Shown: piece after piece, positions 1-5,432 of the stretch
Numbering within the stretch: position 1 is the first letter of the stretch
How the letters are laid out: every line of letters starts with the position of its first letter
Assembly (NCBI GenBank): GCA_943354745.1
Contig: CALRDB010000023.1
Coordinates: forward strand, 1 to 16,693
DNA: 16,693 bases
Reading direction: 5' to 3'
From: Candidatus Nomurabacteria bacterium
GTDB taxonomy: Bacteria > Patescibacteriota > Minisyncoccia > Phycocordibacterales > UBA10002
Translations under genes and position numbers: made by a program
The notes under the pieces: model-generated
The model's database searches: none
Told to the model about the DNA's origin: nothing
What the model saw: the letters and a program-made list of their open reading frames with translations, nothing else

Positions 1-798
1 TTCAGCGATTACGGAATTCCCCGGCTTTCACCCGAACGGCTCAAAAAATCGCTTTTTATCGCCAGTTCGTTTTCGGGGAATACGGAAGAGGCGCTGGATT
101 TTGCGAAGAAAGTATTGGCGAAGAAACTCCCGCTCGCCGTTATCGCAAAAGGCGGAAAACTTCTGGAATTTGCGGTAAAGCATAAGCTTCCGCATGTCGT
201 GCTTCCGCCGACAAAGGTACAGCCACGTTCCGGACTTGGATTCCAGATTGTCGCACTCGCGACACTTGTCGGAGATATCGCGCTCGTCAAAGAACTCGCG
301 AAACTGTCAAAGCTTCTCAAACCGCATACGCTTGAAGAGCAAGGGAAGACACTCGTCATAAACCTCCGAGGCAAAGTGCCTGTTATCTATTCTTCTGCAA
401 AGAATGAAGCTATCGCGTACAACTGGAAGATTAAGTTCAACGAAACTGGCAAGATTCCTTCCTTTTACAATATTTTCCCTGAGCTCAATCACAACGAAAT
501 GACAGGGTTTGATACGGTCCCTGCGACGCAAGAGCTTTCGCGGACACTCCATTTCATCTTCCTTACCGACAGTACCGACCACCTGCAGAACCGGAACAGG
601 ATGAAGATTACGAAGAAACTCTATGAAGACCGCGGAGTAACGGTGACTGAAGTCCCTCTTACGGGGAAGGATGCGCTCCTTCGGATGTTTACCTCGCTCC
701 TTATTGCAGACTGGACGGCGCTCCATATTTCACGGCACTATGGTACGGAGGCGGAGCAGGTACCGATGGTGGAAGAGTTTAAGCGATTAATCGCCTAG
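1..798 (+). CDS. Bifunctional phosphoglucose/phosphomannose isomerase, C-terminal part (5' end outside window)
   Basis: The frame is open from base 1, so the start lies upstream; 265 codons are visible. The family interconverts glucose-6-P or mannose-6-P with fructose-6-P in the cytoplasm and has two SIS domains. The first visible residues contain the SIS sugar-phosphate loop SFSGNTEE (residues 23-30), followed by the linker region with PPTKVQPRSG. The motif FPELNHNEM (about residues 157-165) carries the catalytic His/Glu region typical of the archaeal-type PGI/PMI family, and the tail YGTEAEQVPMVEEFK is the usual C terminus (D/E-x-x-x-VP-x-x-E). The ATG at 115 is internal to the domain and is not the true start. 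The gene ends with TAG and is followed by an AT-rich repeat region. Family assignment is confident; which sugar is preferred cannot be seen. Confidence 0.86.
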   Translation, partial: FSDYGIPRLSPERLKKSLFIASSFSGNTEEALDFAKKVLAKKLPLAVIAKGGKLLEFAVKHKLPHVVLPPTKVQPRSGLGFQIVALATLVGDIALVKELAKLSKLLKPHTLEEQGKTLVINLRGKVPVIYSSAKNEAIAYNWKIKFNETGKIPSFYNIFPELNHNEMTGFDTVPATQELSRTLHFIFLTDSTDHLQNRNRMKITKKLYEDRGVTVTEVPLTGKDALLRMFTSLLIADWTALHISRHYGTEAEQVPMVEEFKRLIA

Positions 799-905
799 CA
801 TACGAAAATACGAATCAACGAATAGCTACGAATCCGAACGAGAATGTCTTTTTCTTATTCGCAACTATTCGTAAATTCGTTCTCCATTCGAATTATTCGC
901 ATAAT
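799..905. repeat. CGAAT/ATTCG word repeats forming an imperfect large hairpin
   Basis: The first half contains repeated CGAA(T) words (tacgaa, tacgaat, acgaat, acgaat, cgaac) and the second half repeated ATTCG words (attcg, attcg, attcg, attcg, attcg), so the two halves are roughly inverted around a T-rich stretch at about 845-855. For example CGAATAG near 820 is matched by CTATTCG near 866. It may work as a terminator for the isomerase gene. Its last bases also hold a -10-like CATAAT (900-905), 6 nt before the next ATG. Confidence 0.6.
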
Positions 906-911
906 ACTTTT

Positions 912-1304
912 ATGAAATCAGTTGTCATCTGCTCAAGTAATAAGTTTGCGAAAGAAGCACTCGCATTTGCCGAAAGTCTCCGGAAAGCCGGAGTCGTAGT
1001 GTTTGTGCCGCATTTCTACACCGCTACGGTGGGGGATATTGAGAAAGTTCGTGAGGTTGATAGGAAATTTGTGGCGATGGGTCTGACACATGATCATTTT
1101 TATAAAATTCGTCTAGCTGACGTCGTCTTCATTTATAACAAAGACGGGTATGTAGGGAACAGTGTCACGATGGAAATAGGCTATGGCGTGGCATTAAATA
1201 AGCCTATCTATGCACTTTCGGATAAGGACGAGGAGATCTGCCGAGTCACGCTGTTTTCGGGGATTTGCAAGACTCCGGCAGAGTTGGTGAAGAAGTTGAA
1301 ATAG
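912..1304 (+). CDS. Nucleoside 2-deoxyribosyltransferase-like protein
   Basis: A 130-aa cytoplasmic alpha/beta protein. The N terminus MKSVVICSSNKFAKEALAF resembles the Rossmann-like first strand of the nucleoside deoxyribosyltransferase/DUF4406 group. The stretch DVVFIYNKDG (70-79) followed by GNSVTMEIGYGVALNKPIY (82-100) matches the family core 'aD.vv......GT..EiGyA.a..kpv', with E88 in the position of the catalytic glutamate nucleophile. Members exchange bases on deoxynucleosides or hydrolyse nucleotides. Substrate is unknown here, and the usual GT before the Glu is changed. It has no Shine-Dalgarno; a CATAAT box ends 6 nt before the ATG, suggesting a leaderless mRNA. Fold-level assignment is moderately sure, enzymatic role unproven. 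Confidence 0.65.
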   Translation: MKSVVICSSNKFAKEALAFAESLRKAGVVVFVPHFYTATVGDIEKVREVDRKFVAMGLTHDHFYKIRLADVVFIYNKDGYVGNSVTMEIGYGVALNKPIYALSDKDEEICRVTLFSGICKTPAELVKKLK

Positions 1305-1310
1305 TGTTTC

Positions 1311-1382
1311 TGTCATCCCCGCGAATGCGGGGATCCAGAGAAAGATTTAGAAACCTAGATCCCCGCCTTCGCGGGAATGACA
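1311..1382. repeat. REP-like inverted repeat pair (28-nt arms)
   Basis: The left arm 1311-1338 (begins TGTCATCCCCGCGAATGCGG) and the right arm 1355-1382, read on the other strand (begins TGTCATTCCCGCGAAGGCGG), agree at 25 of 28 positions, with a 16-nt spacer. Each arm is also a small hairpin (CCCCGC/GCGGGG and CCCGC/GCGGG). This type of GC-rich element with TGTCAT outer ends is a dispersed REP-like repeat in several bacterial groups. It lies between two genes and may also end transcription of the upstream one. Confidence 0.75.
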
Positions 1383-1390
1383 AGATTTTG

Positions 1391-1409
1391 TGCTATAATT
1401 CAATTATAG
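1391..1409 (+). promoter_or_regulatory. Extended -10 promoter within a small palindrome, for the DoxX gene
   Basis: TGCTATAAT at 1391-1399 is an extended -10 box with a perfect TATAAT. The box lies in the perfect inverted repeat CTATAAT-TCA-ATTATAG (1393-1409), so a dimeric repressor could cover it. No good -35 is seen because the REP-like element sits there. Predicted transcript start is near 1406, leaving a ~37-nt leader made of short ATTCAGTTATTAGTTATTCAG-type repeats. Confidence 0.55.
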
Positions 1410-1442
1410 GGTCATTCAGTTATTAGTTATTCAGTTTCTACT

Positions 1443-1832
1443 ATGGACATACTTTTTCTCATCGGACGCTTGATTTTCGGAGGCTATTTCCTCATGAATG
1501 CATGGAATCATTTTAAGAATATAGAGGGACTTACCGGCTACGCGACATCGAAAGGTGTATCGTCTGCTCGTGCCGGGGTTTTTGTGAGCGGGGTTCTTCT
1601 CCTTCTCGGGGGTCTCGGTGTTGTTTTTGGTGTCGCACCCGAAGCATCTCTCGCTCTCCTCATTATCTTCCTCGTCCCCGTCACCTTCATGATGCACGCG
1701 TTTTGGAAACAAACCGATCCGAATGCACGTATGATGGAACGCATTGCCTTTATGAAAAATATGGCTCTTGTTGCCGCGTTACTTATGATGTATGCCATTC
1801 CAGTACCGTGGGTGTATAACGTGCTTCAATAA
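1443..1832 (+). CDS. DoxX family membrane protein
   Basis: A 129-aa protein with four predicted membrane helices (about residues 3-18, 43-62, 67-86, 104-124). The start LIGRLIFGGYFLMNAWNHF fits the DoxX consensus of a helix with R..lG..F...G..H, and the short NHFKN stretch after helix 1 is typical. The family includes the DoxD/DoxX subunits of thiosulfate:quinone oxidoreductase and the DoxX of the mycobacterial membrane oxidoreductase complex, but most stand-alone members have no known reaction. It is read from a clear promoter at 1391-1399 and ended by the strong hairpin at 1890-1916. A second, only distantly similar DoxX protein lies at 10054-10521. Confidence 0.8.
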   Translation: MDILFLIGRLIFGGYFLMNAWNHFKNIEGLTGYATSKGVSSARAGVFVSGVLLLLGGLGVVFGVAPEASLALLIIFLVPVTFMMHAFWKQTDPNARMMERIAFMKNMALVAALLMMYAIPVPWVYNVLQ

Positions 1833-1889
1833 GAAGACACGGAGCAGACACAGAACGAAGCCAACACGGAAGTAACACGAAAAAAAGAA

Positions 1890-1916
1890 AAGGCGACTCG
1901 TAAGAGGCGCCTTTTT
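1890..1916. terminator. Bidirectional rho-independent terminator
   Basis: AAGGCG (1890-1895) pairs with CGCCTT (1908-1913), and CTC (1897-1899) pairs with GAG (1904-1906) around a GTAA loop. It is followed on plus by TTTTT and on minus by a T-rich run (the A-rich 1881-1890 stretch). It lies between the convergent DoxX gene and the small minus-strand gene and probably serves both. Confidence 0.85.
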
Positions 1917-1940
1917 CGTGAAAGGACATTCGACAATACG

Positions 1941-2174
1941 TCACCATCTCTCATTTGTATCATCCCATTCGATCGGGAGCTTAACCTGCCGAGGTCGTTC
2001 TGAGAGTGCAAACTGCTTGATTGTTTCTCTCGTGGCTTCCCTCATGAAAGCATTGAACGTGATATCTGCATCGGTCGGGACTCCATTCAGACTGTAGGTC
2101 TCGGAGGTTGCAACGTGGGCGAAATTTTTTTCGGTCTGAGATGGAAGACGATAGATAGTGATGGTAGTAGTCAT
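1941..2174 (-). CDS. Small orphan protein (77 aa)
   Basis: A 77-aa soluble protein with no recognised family. It begins MTTTITIYRLPSQTEKNF and has a mixed, non-repetitive composition with Trp residues near the C terminus (EWDDTNERW), which favours a real gene over chance. The ATG is preceded on the minus strand by AACAAT ending 8 nt before it, a possible leaderless -10, but no Shine-Dalgarno is seen. It reads towards the bidirectional terminator at 1890-1916. Upstream is a strong terminator (2211-2246) that closes a possible leader or small RNA, so this gene may be under attenuation control. Function unknown. Confidence 0.55.
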   Translation of the reverse strand: MTTTITIYRLPSQTEKNFAHVATSETYSLNGVPTDADITFNAFMREATRETIKQFALSERPRQVKLPIEWDDTNERW

Positions 2175-2210
2175 AGTATTAGATTGTTAAGGAACCACTT
2201 GCGCTTTACA

Positions 2211-2246
2211 AGAAAAACCCCCAACCAGTGTGGTTGAGGGTTTTTC
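2211..2246 (-). terminator. Strong terminator, best read on the minus strand
   Basis: CCC and CAACCA (2218-2220, 2222-2227) pair with TGGTTG and GGG (2231-2236, 2238-2240) across one C/A mismatch and a 3-nt loop, flanked by A5 and T5 runs so that it can work on both strands. On the minus strand it closes the structured region 2250-2421 and precedes the small gene at 1941-2174. Its arm 2233-2240 (GTTGAGGG on plus) is also perfectly complementary to 2293-2300, which gives a possible antiterminator in a minus-strand transcript. Confidence 0.8.
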
Positions 2247-2421
2247 TTTAGTATCGTTAGGAGAGTGGGAAGTTAACAGTACCAAAAAGAAGCCCTCAAC
2301 GTAGGAGCCTTAGTCATCTTCTTAGTGGTGTATGCTATGTTCTGCACAGGTATGGTCACTCTAGCACAGCTCCCACTTTCTGCAAGCGCGCTGTTCACGT
2401 GGTAGTATGGTAGTCACTTGT
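2211..2421 (-). ncRNA. Candidate structured small RNA or attenuator leader
   Basis: The region 2247-2421 has no convincing gene. On the minus strand it starts just after a good promoter and ends at the terminator 2246-2211, about 210 nt. Nested complementary segments give a rod: GTGGGA (2376-2371) with TCCCAC (2270-2265), AGTGACC with GGTACT (near 2360 and 2283, one bulged G), and AAGAAG with CTTCTT (2321-2316 and 2292-2287). GTTGAGGG at 2300-2293 could pair with the terminator's first arm instead, as an antiterminator does. It could be an independent regulator (a 6S-like rod) or a cis-acting leader of the 77-aa gene. It lacks the hallmarks of tmRNA, RNase P RNA and SRP RNA. Confidence 0.45.
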
Positions 2422-2427
2422 ATAGCT

Positions 2428-2456
2428 ATTGTATGAAAGAACCCAGTGTGTTTGAA
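2428..2456 (-). promoter_or_regulatory. Minus-strand promoter of the candidate RNA
   Basis: Read on the minus strand: -35 TTCAAA (2456-2451, 4 of 6 to consensus), a 17-nt spacer and -10 TACAAT (2433-2428, 5 of 6). Predicted start is near 2421. It overlaps the first codons of the plus-strand gene at 2433, so the two transcripts diverge from overlapping DNA. Confidence 0.5.
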
Positions 2457-3278
2457 CGTATCGGAAAACTTCGTACCGTTGTGTTTGAAAAGACAGGAAC
2501 GGTGACTGTTGGTGAGTATGAAGTTACCGATATTATTCCGGTGGAAGGTACGGAAGAAGAGGTGTTACAACGGGCAGCATCCGTCAACTATTTTTCTTCA
2601 GACGTGTTAGCTGATGGACTGGTGAAGAGTGCAAAACAGCGAAAACTTCAGGCGCTTCCCGCCGAAAAGTTCGAGCGGGTTCCTGGCAAAGGAGTGCAAG
2701 CAGTTATAAACGGCATGAAAGTCTCGGTGGGAAGCTATGAGTTCCTACGAGACGCCGGTATCCCTGTTGGCGTATCGGTAAAAGCGCGTGCGGTGGAGCT
2801 CGCGAAGGAAGGGAAGGTTATTCTGTTTGTTATCTCGGGTCGTGTGTTTTCTGGAATTATTGCTCTTTATGATTCTCCACGACCTGAAGCAAAAGAGGCG
2901 ATAATGCTTCTGAAAGAGCTCGGGATTTTGCCGGTGCTTCTTTCAGGAGATTCTGAGGAGGCGACTAAGCGTCTGGCCGATGAGCTTTCGGTGGAAACCT
3001 ATGTGCCAAAGGTAACGTTGGAGAAGAGAATCTCAAAGATTAAGGATCTTCAAGAGACAGGGCACTTGGTTGGGTTTGTTCAAAACAGTCCTGAGGTAAG
3101 CATATTCGGTACGGCTGACATTTCTATACTTATGGGAGGGACGAGTGGTGCTTCCACTGAAAAAAGTCTTGTCATTGGCGATGACCCTCGAGAGATTGCG
3201 TACGTCATTACTCGCGCGCGTTCGGCAGAGAAGACGTTCGTGAAAAAGCTCATTGGATTCTTATCGTACAGTAAGTAA
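2433..3278 (+). CDS. Soluble P-type ATPase-like (HAD) protein with replaced catalytic residues
   Basis: A 281-aa protein matching only the P and N cytoplasmic domains of P-type (P1B-like) ATPases, with no membrane helices. The phosphorylation motif DKTGT reads EKTGT (19-23), so the essential Asp is Glu. The nucleotide-domain GKG is present (85-87, in VPGKGVQA) but the HP motif is absent. DSPRPEAKEAIMLLKELGI (147-165) and SGD (171-173) match the DxxRP and TGD elements. The GDGxND Mg-binding loop is replaced by VQNSPE (216-221) with a one-residue deletion, while the following ADISILMGGTSGA still aligns. The open frame and otherwise conserved fold suggest a kept pseudoenzyme rather than decay. 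ATG 2433 is preferred over TTG 2418 because a TATAGC box lies 6 nt upstream of it. A terminator follows. Confidence 0.75.
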   Translation: MKEPSVFERIGKLRTVVFEKTGTVTVGEYEVTDIIPVEGTEEEVLQRAASVNYFSSDVLADGLVKSAKQRKLQALPAEKFERVPGKGVQAVINGMKVSVGSYEFLRDAGIPVGVSVKARAVELAKEGKVILFVISGRVFSGIIALYDSPRPEAKEAIMLLKELGILPVLLSGDSEEATKRLADELSVETYVPKVTLEKRISKIKDLQETGHLVGFVQNSPEVSIFGTADISILMGGTSGASTEKSLVIGDDPREIAYVITRARSAEKTFVKKLIGFLSYSK

Positions 3279-3332
3279 TGCGGTCTCATTGGTATATCAC
3301 CAAAGAGGCGTATGTTGGATTATTCAGTATTG

Positions 3333-3360
3333 ACGGCGCAAGCGAAGCGTGCGCCGTTTT
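3333..3360 (+). terminator. Rho-independent terminator
   Basis: ACGGCGCA (3333-3340) and TGCGCCGT (3350-3357) form a perfect 8-bp stem with a 9-nt loop, followed by a short T run. It closes the P-type-ATPase-like gene and separates it from the riboswitch leader. Confidence 0.75.
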
Positions 3361-3371
3361 GCTATCCACAG

Positions 3372-3399
3372 TTGTGTTAAAAAAGGGAAGAGGTACAGT
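3372..3399 (+). promoter_or_regulatory. Tentative promoter of the riboswitch operon
   Basis: TTGTGT (3372-3377), a 16-nt spacer and TACAGT (3394-3399) are the best-spaced boxes upstream of the aptamer, with weak consensus match. Use of this promoter would place two extra hairpins (3410-3429 and 3444-3480) in the leader before the aptamer. Confidence 0.3.
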
Positions 3400-3409
3400 A
3401 TGGTTACTT

Positions 3410-3480
3410 AGTTTCGATACTTCGAAACTATACGAAATGCCTTCGTCACTCGCGGTTCACGACACTTTCCGCGAGTGACG
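3410..3480. repeat. Two perfect inverted repeats upstream of the riboswitch
   Basis: AGTTTCGA (3410-3417) and TCGAAACT (3422-3429) form an 8-bp hairpin. CGTCACTCGCGG (3444-3455) and CCGCGAGTGACG (3469-3480) form a perfect 12-bp stem with a 13-nt loop. Neither is followed directly by a T run. They could be leader hairpins, a mobile-repeat relic or a protein site; the sequence does not decide. Confidence 0.6.
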
Positions 3481-3514
3481 AGTCATCTCGGCTTTTACAA
3501 TTTCCGTCTATCTT

Positions 3515-3606
3515 TCATAGGCATTGGGGAACGAGGTGTGATTCCTCGACAGTGCCGCTACGGTAACTTCGACTCTCGTCGGAGAAGTCCGAATACCAGC
3601 CTGTGA
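3515..3606 (+). promoter_or_regulatory. Cobalamin riboswitch aptamer
   Basis: The closing stem is TCATAGGC (3515-3522) with GCCTGTGA (3599-3606). Inside lie the conserved GGGGAA (3526-3531) and the GGTGTGATTCC core (3535-3545) within the stem CGAGG/CCTCG. A shortened GCCGCTACGGTAA loop (3554-3566) follows, then the hairpin CTTCGAC/GTCGGAG (3567-3573, 3578-3584) and the B12-box-like segment AAGTCCGAATACCAGCC (3585-3601). These match the cobalamin riboswitch consensus (GGTGnnAATCC, GCCxCTGT, AAGxCcGnAtACCnGCC). The peripheral arms are short, which suggests a small variant class. Binding of adenosyl- or aquo/methylcobalamin would control the downstream uptake genes. Confidence 0.9.
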
Positions 3607-3648
3607 AGTAGTGCGAATCACGTTGATTCGTAGTGACGTCGTTCTTCG

Positions 3649-3708
3649 AAGCAAGGAACGGACTGATTTATGTCGAATCAGAACCCCTTGCTTGTGCAAG
3701 GCTCTTTT
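3649..3708 (+). terminator. Riboswitch expression platform: terminator and competing antiterminator
   Basis: The terminator is CCTTGC (3686-3691), loop TTGT, GCAAGG (3696-3701), then CTCTTTT. The upstream AAGCAAGG (3649-3656) is perfectly complementary to CCTTGCTT (3686-3693), so an 8-bp antiterminator excludes the 6-bp terminator. CGTTC (3640-3644) can pair with GAACG (3656-3660) and may fold the antiterminator strand away. Hairpins CGAATCA/TGATTCG (3614-3630) and CTGATT/AATCAG (3663-3681) fill the linker. In analogy to known B12 switches, ligand should favour termination. Confidence 0.75.
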
Positions 3709-3759
3709 GTGTCCGTGTATTTAGAATATAAGAGCATTACTTACTCTAAGCACAAGCAA

Positions 3760-5391
3760 ATGTTTTCTCGTCTCTCTAAAAACATTAGTATCGGTATTGG
3801 GAGTGTCCTCATCGGGGTTGTCATTAGTATTCCGGCAGCACATTTGTTCGGAGCAGACAGTCCATCGGTTGCGTACCTCAAGGGAAAGACGCTTTCACCC
3901 TGGAGTATTATGGCGCTTTCAGTTGTCGGAGAAAGTCCCGCTCTTGATTCGCTGAAAGTAGTCGCGGCTCTCAAGGCCATTGATCTTGAGACACCCATTC
4001 TCGCGCTTACCGCTGCAGGAGAAAATCCGCGCACGTTTGGAGGAGAAGATCTTGTCGCGAAACTCAAGACATTTTATGACGGGACACAGCTCGGAGAGAC
4101 AGGCGTCATTAATGACGATATTTTCGGTTTACTTGCGTTACTCGCGAGTGGTGAAAAGAACGATGATTCGATTGTAGTAGGAATCAAGAACTTTATCCTT
4201 TCTACACAAAATGCTGACGGAGGTTTTTCCTTTGCGGTTACGGGGACAAGCGATACCAATACCACTGCTGCCGCTATTATGACACTTCGTGCTCTCGGTA
4301 TGGCCTCCAGCGAATCGCCAGTGCAACAGGCAGTCCTCTATCTCAAATCAGCGCAAAATGAGGACGGTGGCTTTCCCTATGATCCGAAAAGTAGTTGGGG
4401 AACCGCGTCCGACGCTTCTTCTGATGCATGGGTTCTTCTTGCGATCAAGGCACTCGGAGAAGATAGCGCTACATGGCAAAAGAGTGGGAAGACTCCGCTC
4501 ATGCATCTTGAAACACTTAAGCAAGAGAATGGGAGCTATCTCTACCAGGCTGGAGGAATCGAAGACTCCTTTACTCCGGTGACTACTTCGTATGCGTTAC
4601 TTGCCCTCTCAGGGAAGACTCTTCCCGTGCGTGTACAGTCATTCGATGTCCCCGCCGAGGCATCCTTTAGTATTCAGGTGGAAGGAAAAGACAAATTTCT
4701 TTGTGACACCGACGGTACCGCGAAGACAGCTCTTGATGCACTCAAAAAAGCCTCTGATGCGTGCGGTTTCTCCTATCATCTTCAGAGTTCAACCCTTGGA
4801 GAGTACGTTGATGAGATCGCGGGAGAGAAAGCTTTCGGCTCGGCAGGGTGGCTCTATGCAGTGAACAAAAAATTAGCGAGTGTAGGAGCTGGTGCCTATA
4901 CCCTGAGAGAAGGGGATGCCGTCCGGTGGTATTTTGGAAACTTTGATGGAACATCTGCACGCGAAGATGTTCGTACCGAGATTCCACTTTCGGTGAGTAT
5001 ACCCCAAAGCACTTCGGGAGGTGATGGGTCTGTCGGTGCAGAAAAACCTGTTTCAGAAGAGAGGGTAGTTTCAATGACGGTTGAGCTTGGTAAGGCAACA
5101 ACAGAAACACTTGGATTCGGTACCGCCTCGATTGGTAAGCCTATGACCAAGACTATCGCACTTAAAAACAGTGGGGCAGTTGCAACGACACTTTCAACAG
5201 CCGTGTCGGGCGACGCCGTGTTTCGTCGATATCTTCGTCTAAATGAAAAGACCTGGCGAGATTACCGAGTACAACTCTCTGCAAATACAAGTACGACTAC
5301 CTCTCTCTCTTTGTCGATCCCCGCCGACTATGAGGGGAGTGGGGCCAAAACTGGAGCACTAATCTTTTGGGCAACACCAATCGCGCAATAA
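3760..5391 (+). CDS. Secreted transcobalamin/intrinsic-factor-like cobalamin-binding protein
   Basis: A 543-aa exported protein. A signal peptide spans residues 1-31 (positive start, hydrophobic 10-28, cut near FGA/DS). Residues ~36-290 are alpha/alpha repeats of the prenyltransferase/squalene-cyclase type, with STQNADGGFSF (148-158), AQNEDGGFPY (198-207) and DTNTTAAAIMTLRAL (165-179). Residues ~298-395 form a DUF4430 domain ending GWLYAVNKKLAS (363-374) and LREGDAVRWYFG (382-393). This alpha-barrel plus DUF4430 order is that of human intrinsic factor and transcobalamin, where B12 sits between the domains. Residues ~436-543 look like an Ig-like domain. C315 and C335 are the only cysteines and could form a disulfide. 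The ATG at 3670 is inside the riboswitch platform, so ATG 3760, directly before the signal peptide, is chosen. No Shine-Dalgarno is visible. Ligand is inferred from architecture and riboswitch. Confidence 0.82.
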   Translation: MFSRLSKNISIGIGSVLIGVVISIPAAHLFGADSPSVAYLKGKTLSPWSIMALSVVGESPALDSLKVVAALKAIDLETPILALTAAGENPRTFGGEDLVAKLKTFYDGTQLGETGVINDDIFGLLALLASGEKNDDSIVVGIKNFILSTQNADGGFSFAVTGTSDTNTTAAAIMTLRALGMASSESPVQQAVLYLKSAQNEDGGFPYDPKSSWGTASDASSDAWVLLAIKALGEDSATWQKSGKTPLMHLETLKQENGSYLYQAGGIEDSFTPVTTSYALLALSGKTLPVRVQSFDVPAEASFSIQVEGKDKFLCDTDGTAKTALDALKKASDACGFSYHLQSSTLGEYVDEIAGEKAFGSAGWLYAVNKKLASVGAGAYTLREGDAVRWYFGNFDGTSAREDVRTEIPLSVSIPQSTSGGDGSVGAEKPVSEERVVSMTVELGKATTETLGFGTASIGKPMTKTIALKNSGAVATTLSTAVSGDAVFRRYLRLNEKTWRDYRVQLSANTSTTTSLSLSIPADYEGSGAKTGALIFWATPIAQ

Positions 5392-5432
5392 AACATCGAA
5401 TACTAAATCGCACATTCCGAAAAATCCTACCT

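Noticed and set aside
799..905. CRISPR-like array in the repeated CGAAT region
   Set aside because: The words are only 5-9 nt, irregularly spaced and partly inverted, with no unique spacers or cas genes.
2247..2432. tmRNA, RNase P RNA or SRP RNA
   Set aside because: None of their conserved cores (tRNA-like ends, the GAGGAAAGTCC-type core, or the GGAAG/AGCAG SRP loop) is present on either strand.
3278..3478. 66-codon plus-strand reading frame after the P-type-ATPase-like gene
   Set aside because: It runs through a terminator and two hairpins and has no promoter or recognisable protein character.
3494..3521. Promoter TTTACA with CATAGG directly before the aptamer
   Set aside because: Transcription would start near 3528, inside the aptamer, and remove the closing stem.
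3670..3759. N-terminal extension of the transcobalamin-like gene from ATG 3670
   Set aside because: These codons lie inside the riboswitch terminator/antiterminator, and the signal peptide begins only at ATG 3760.
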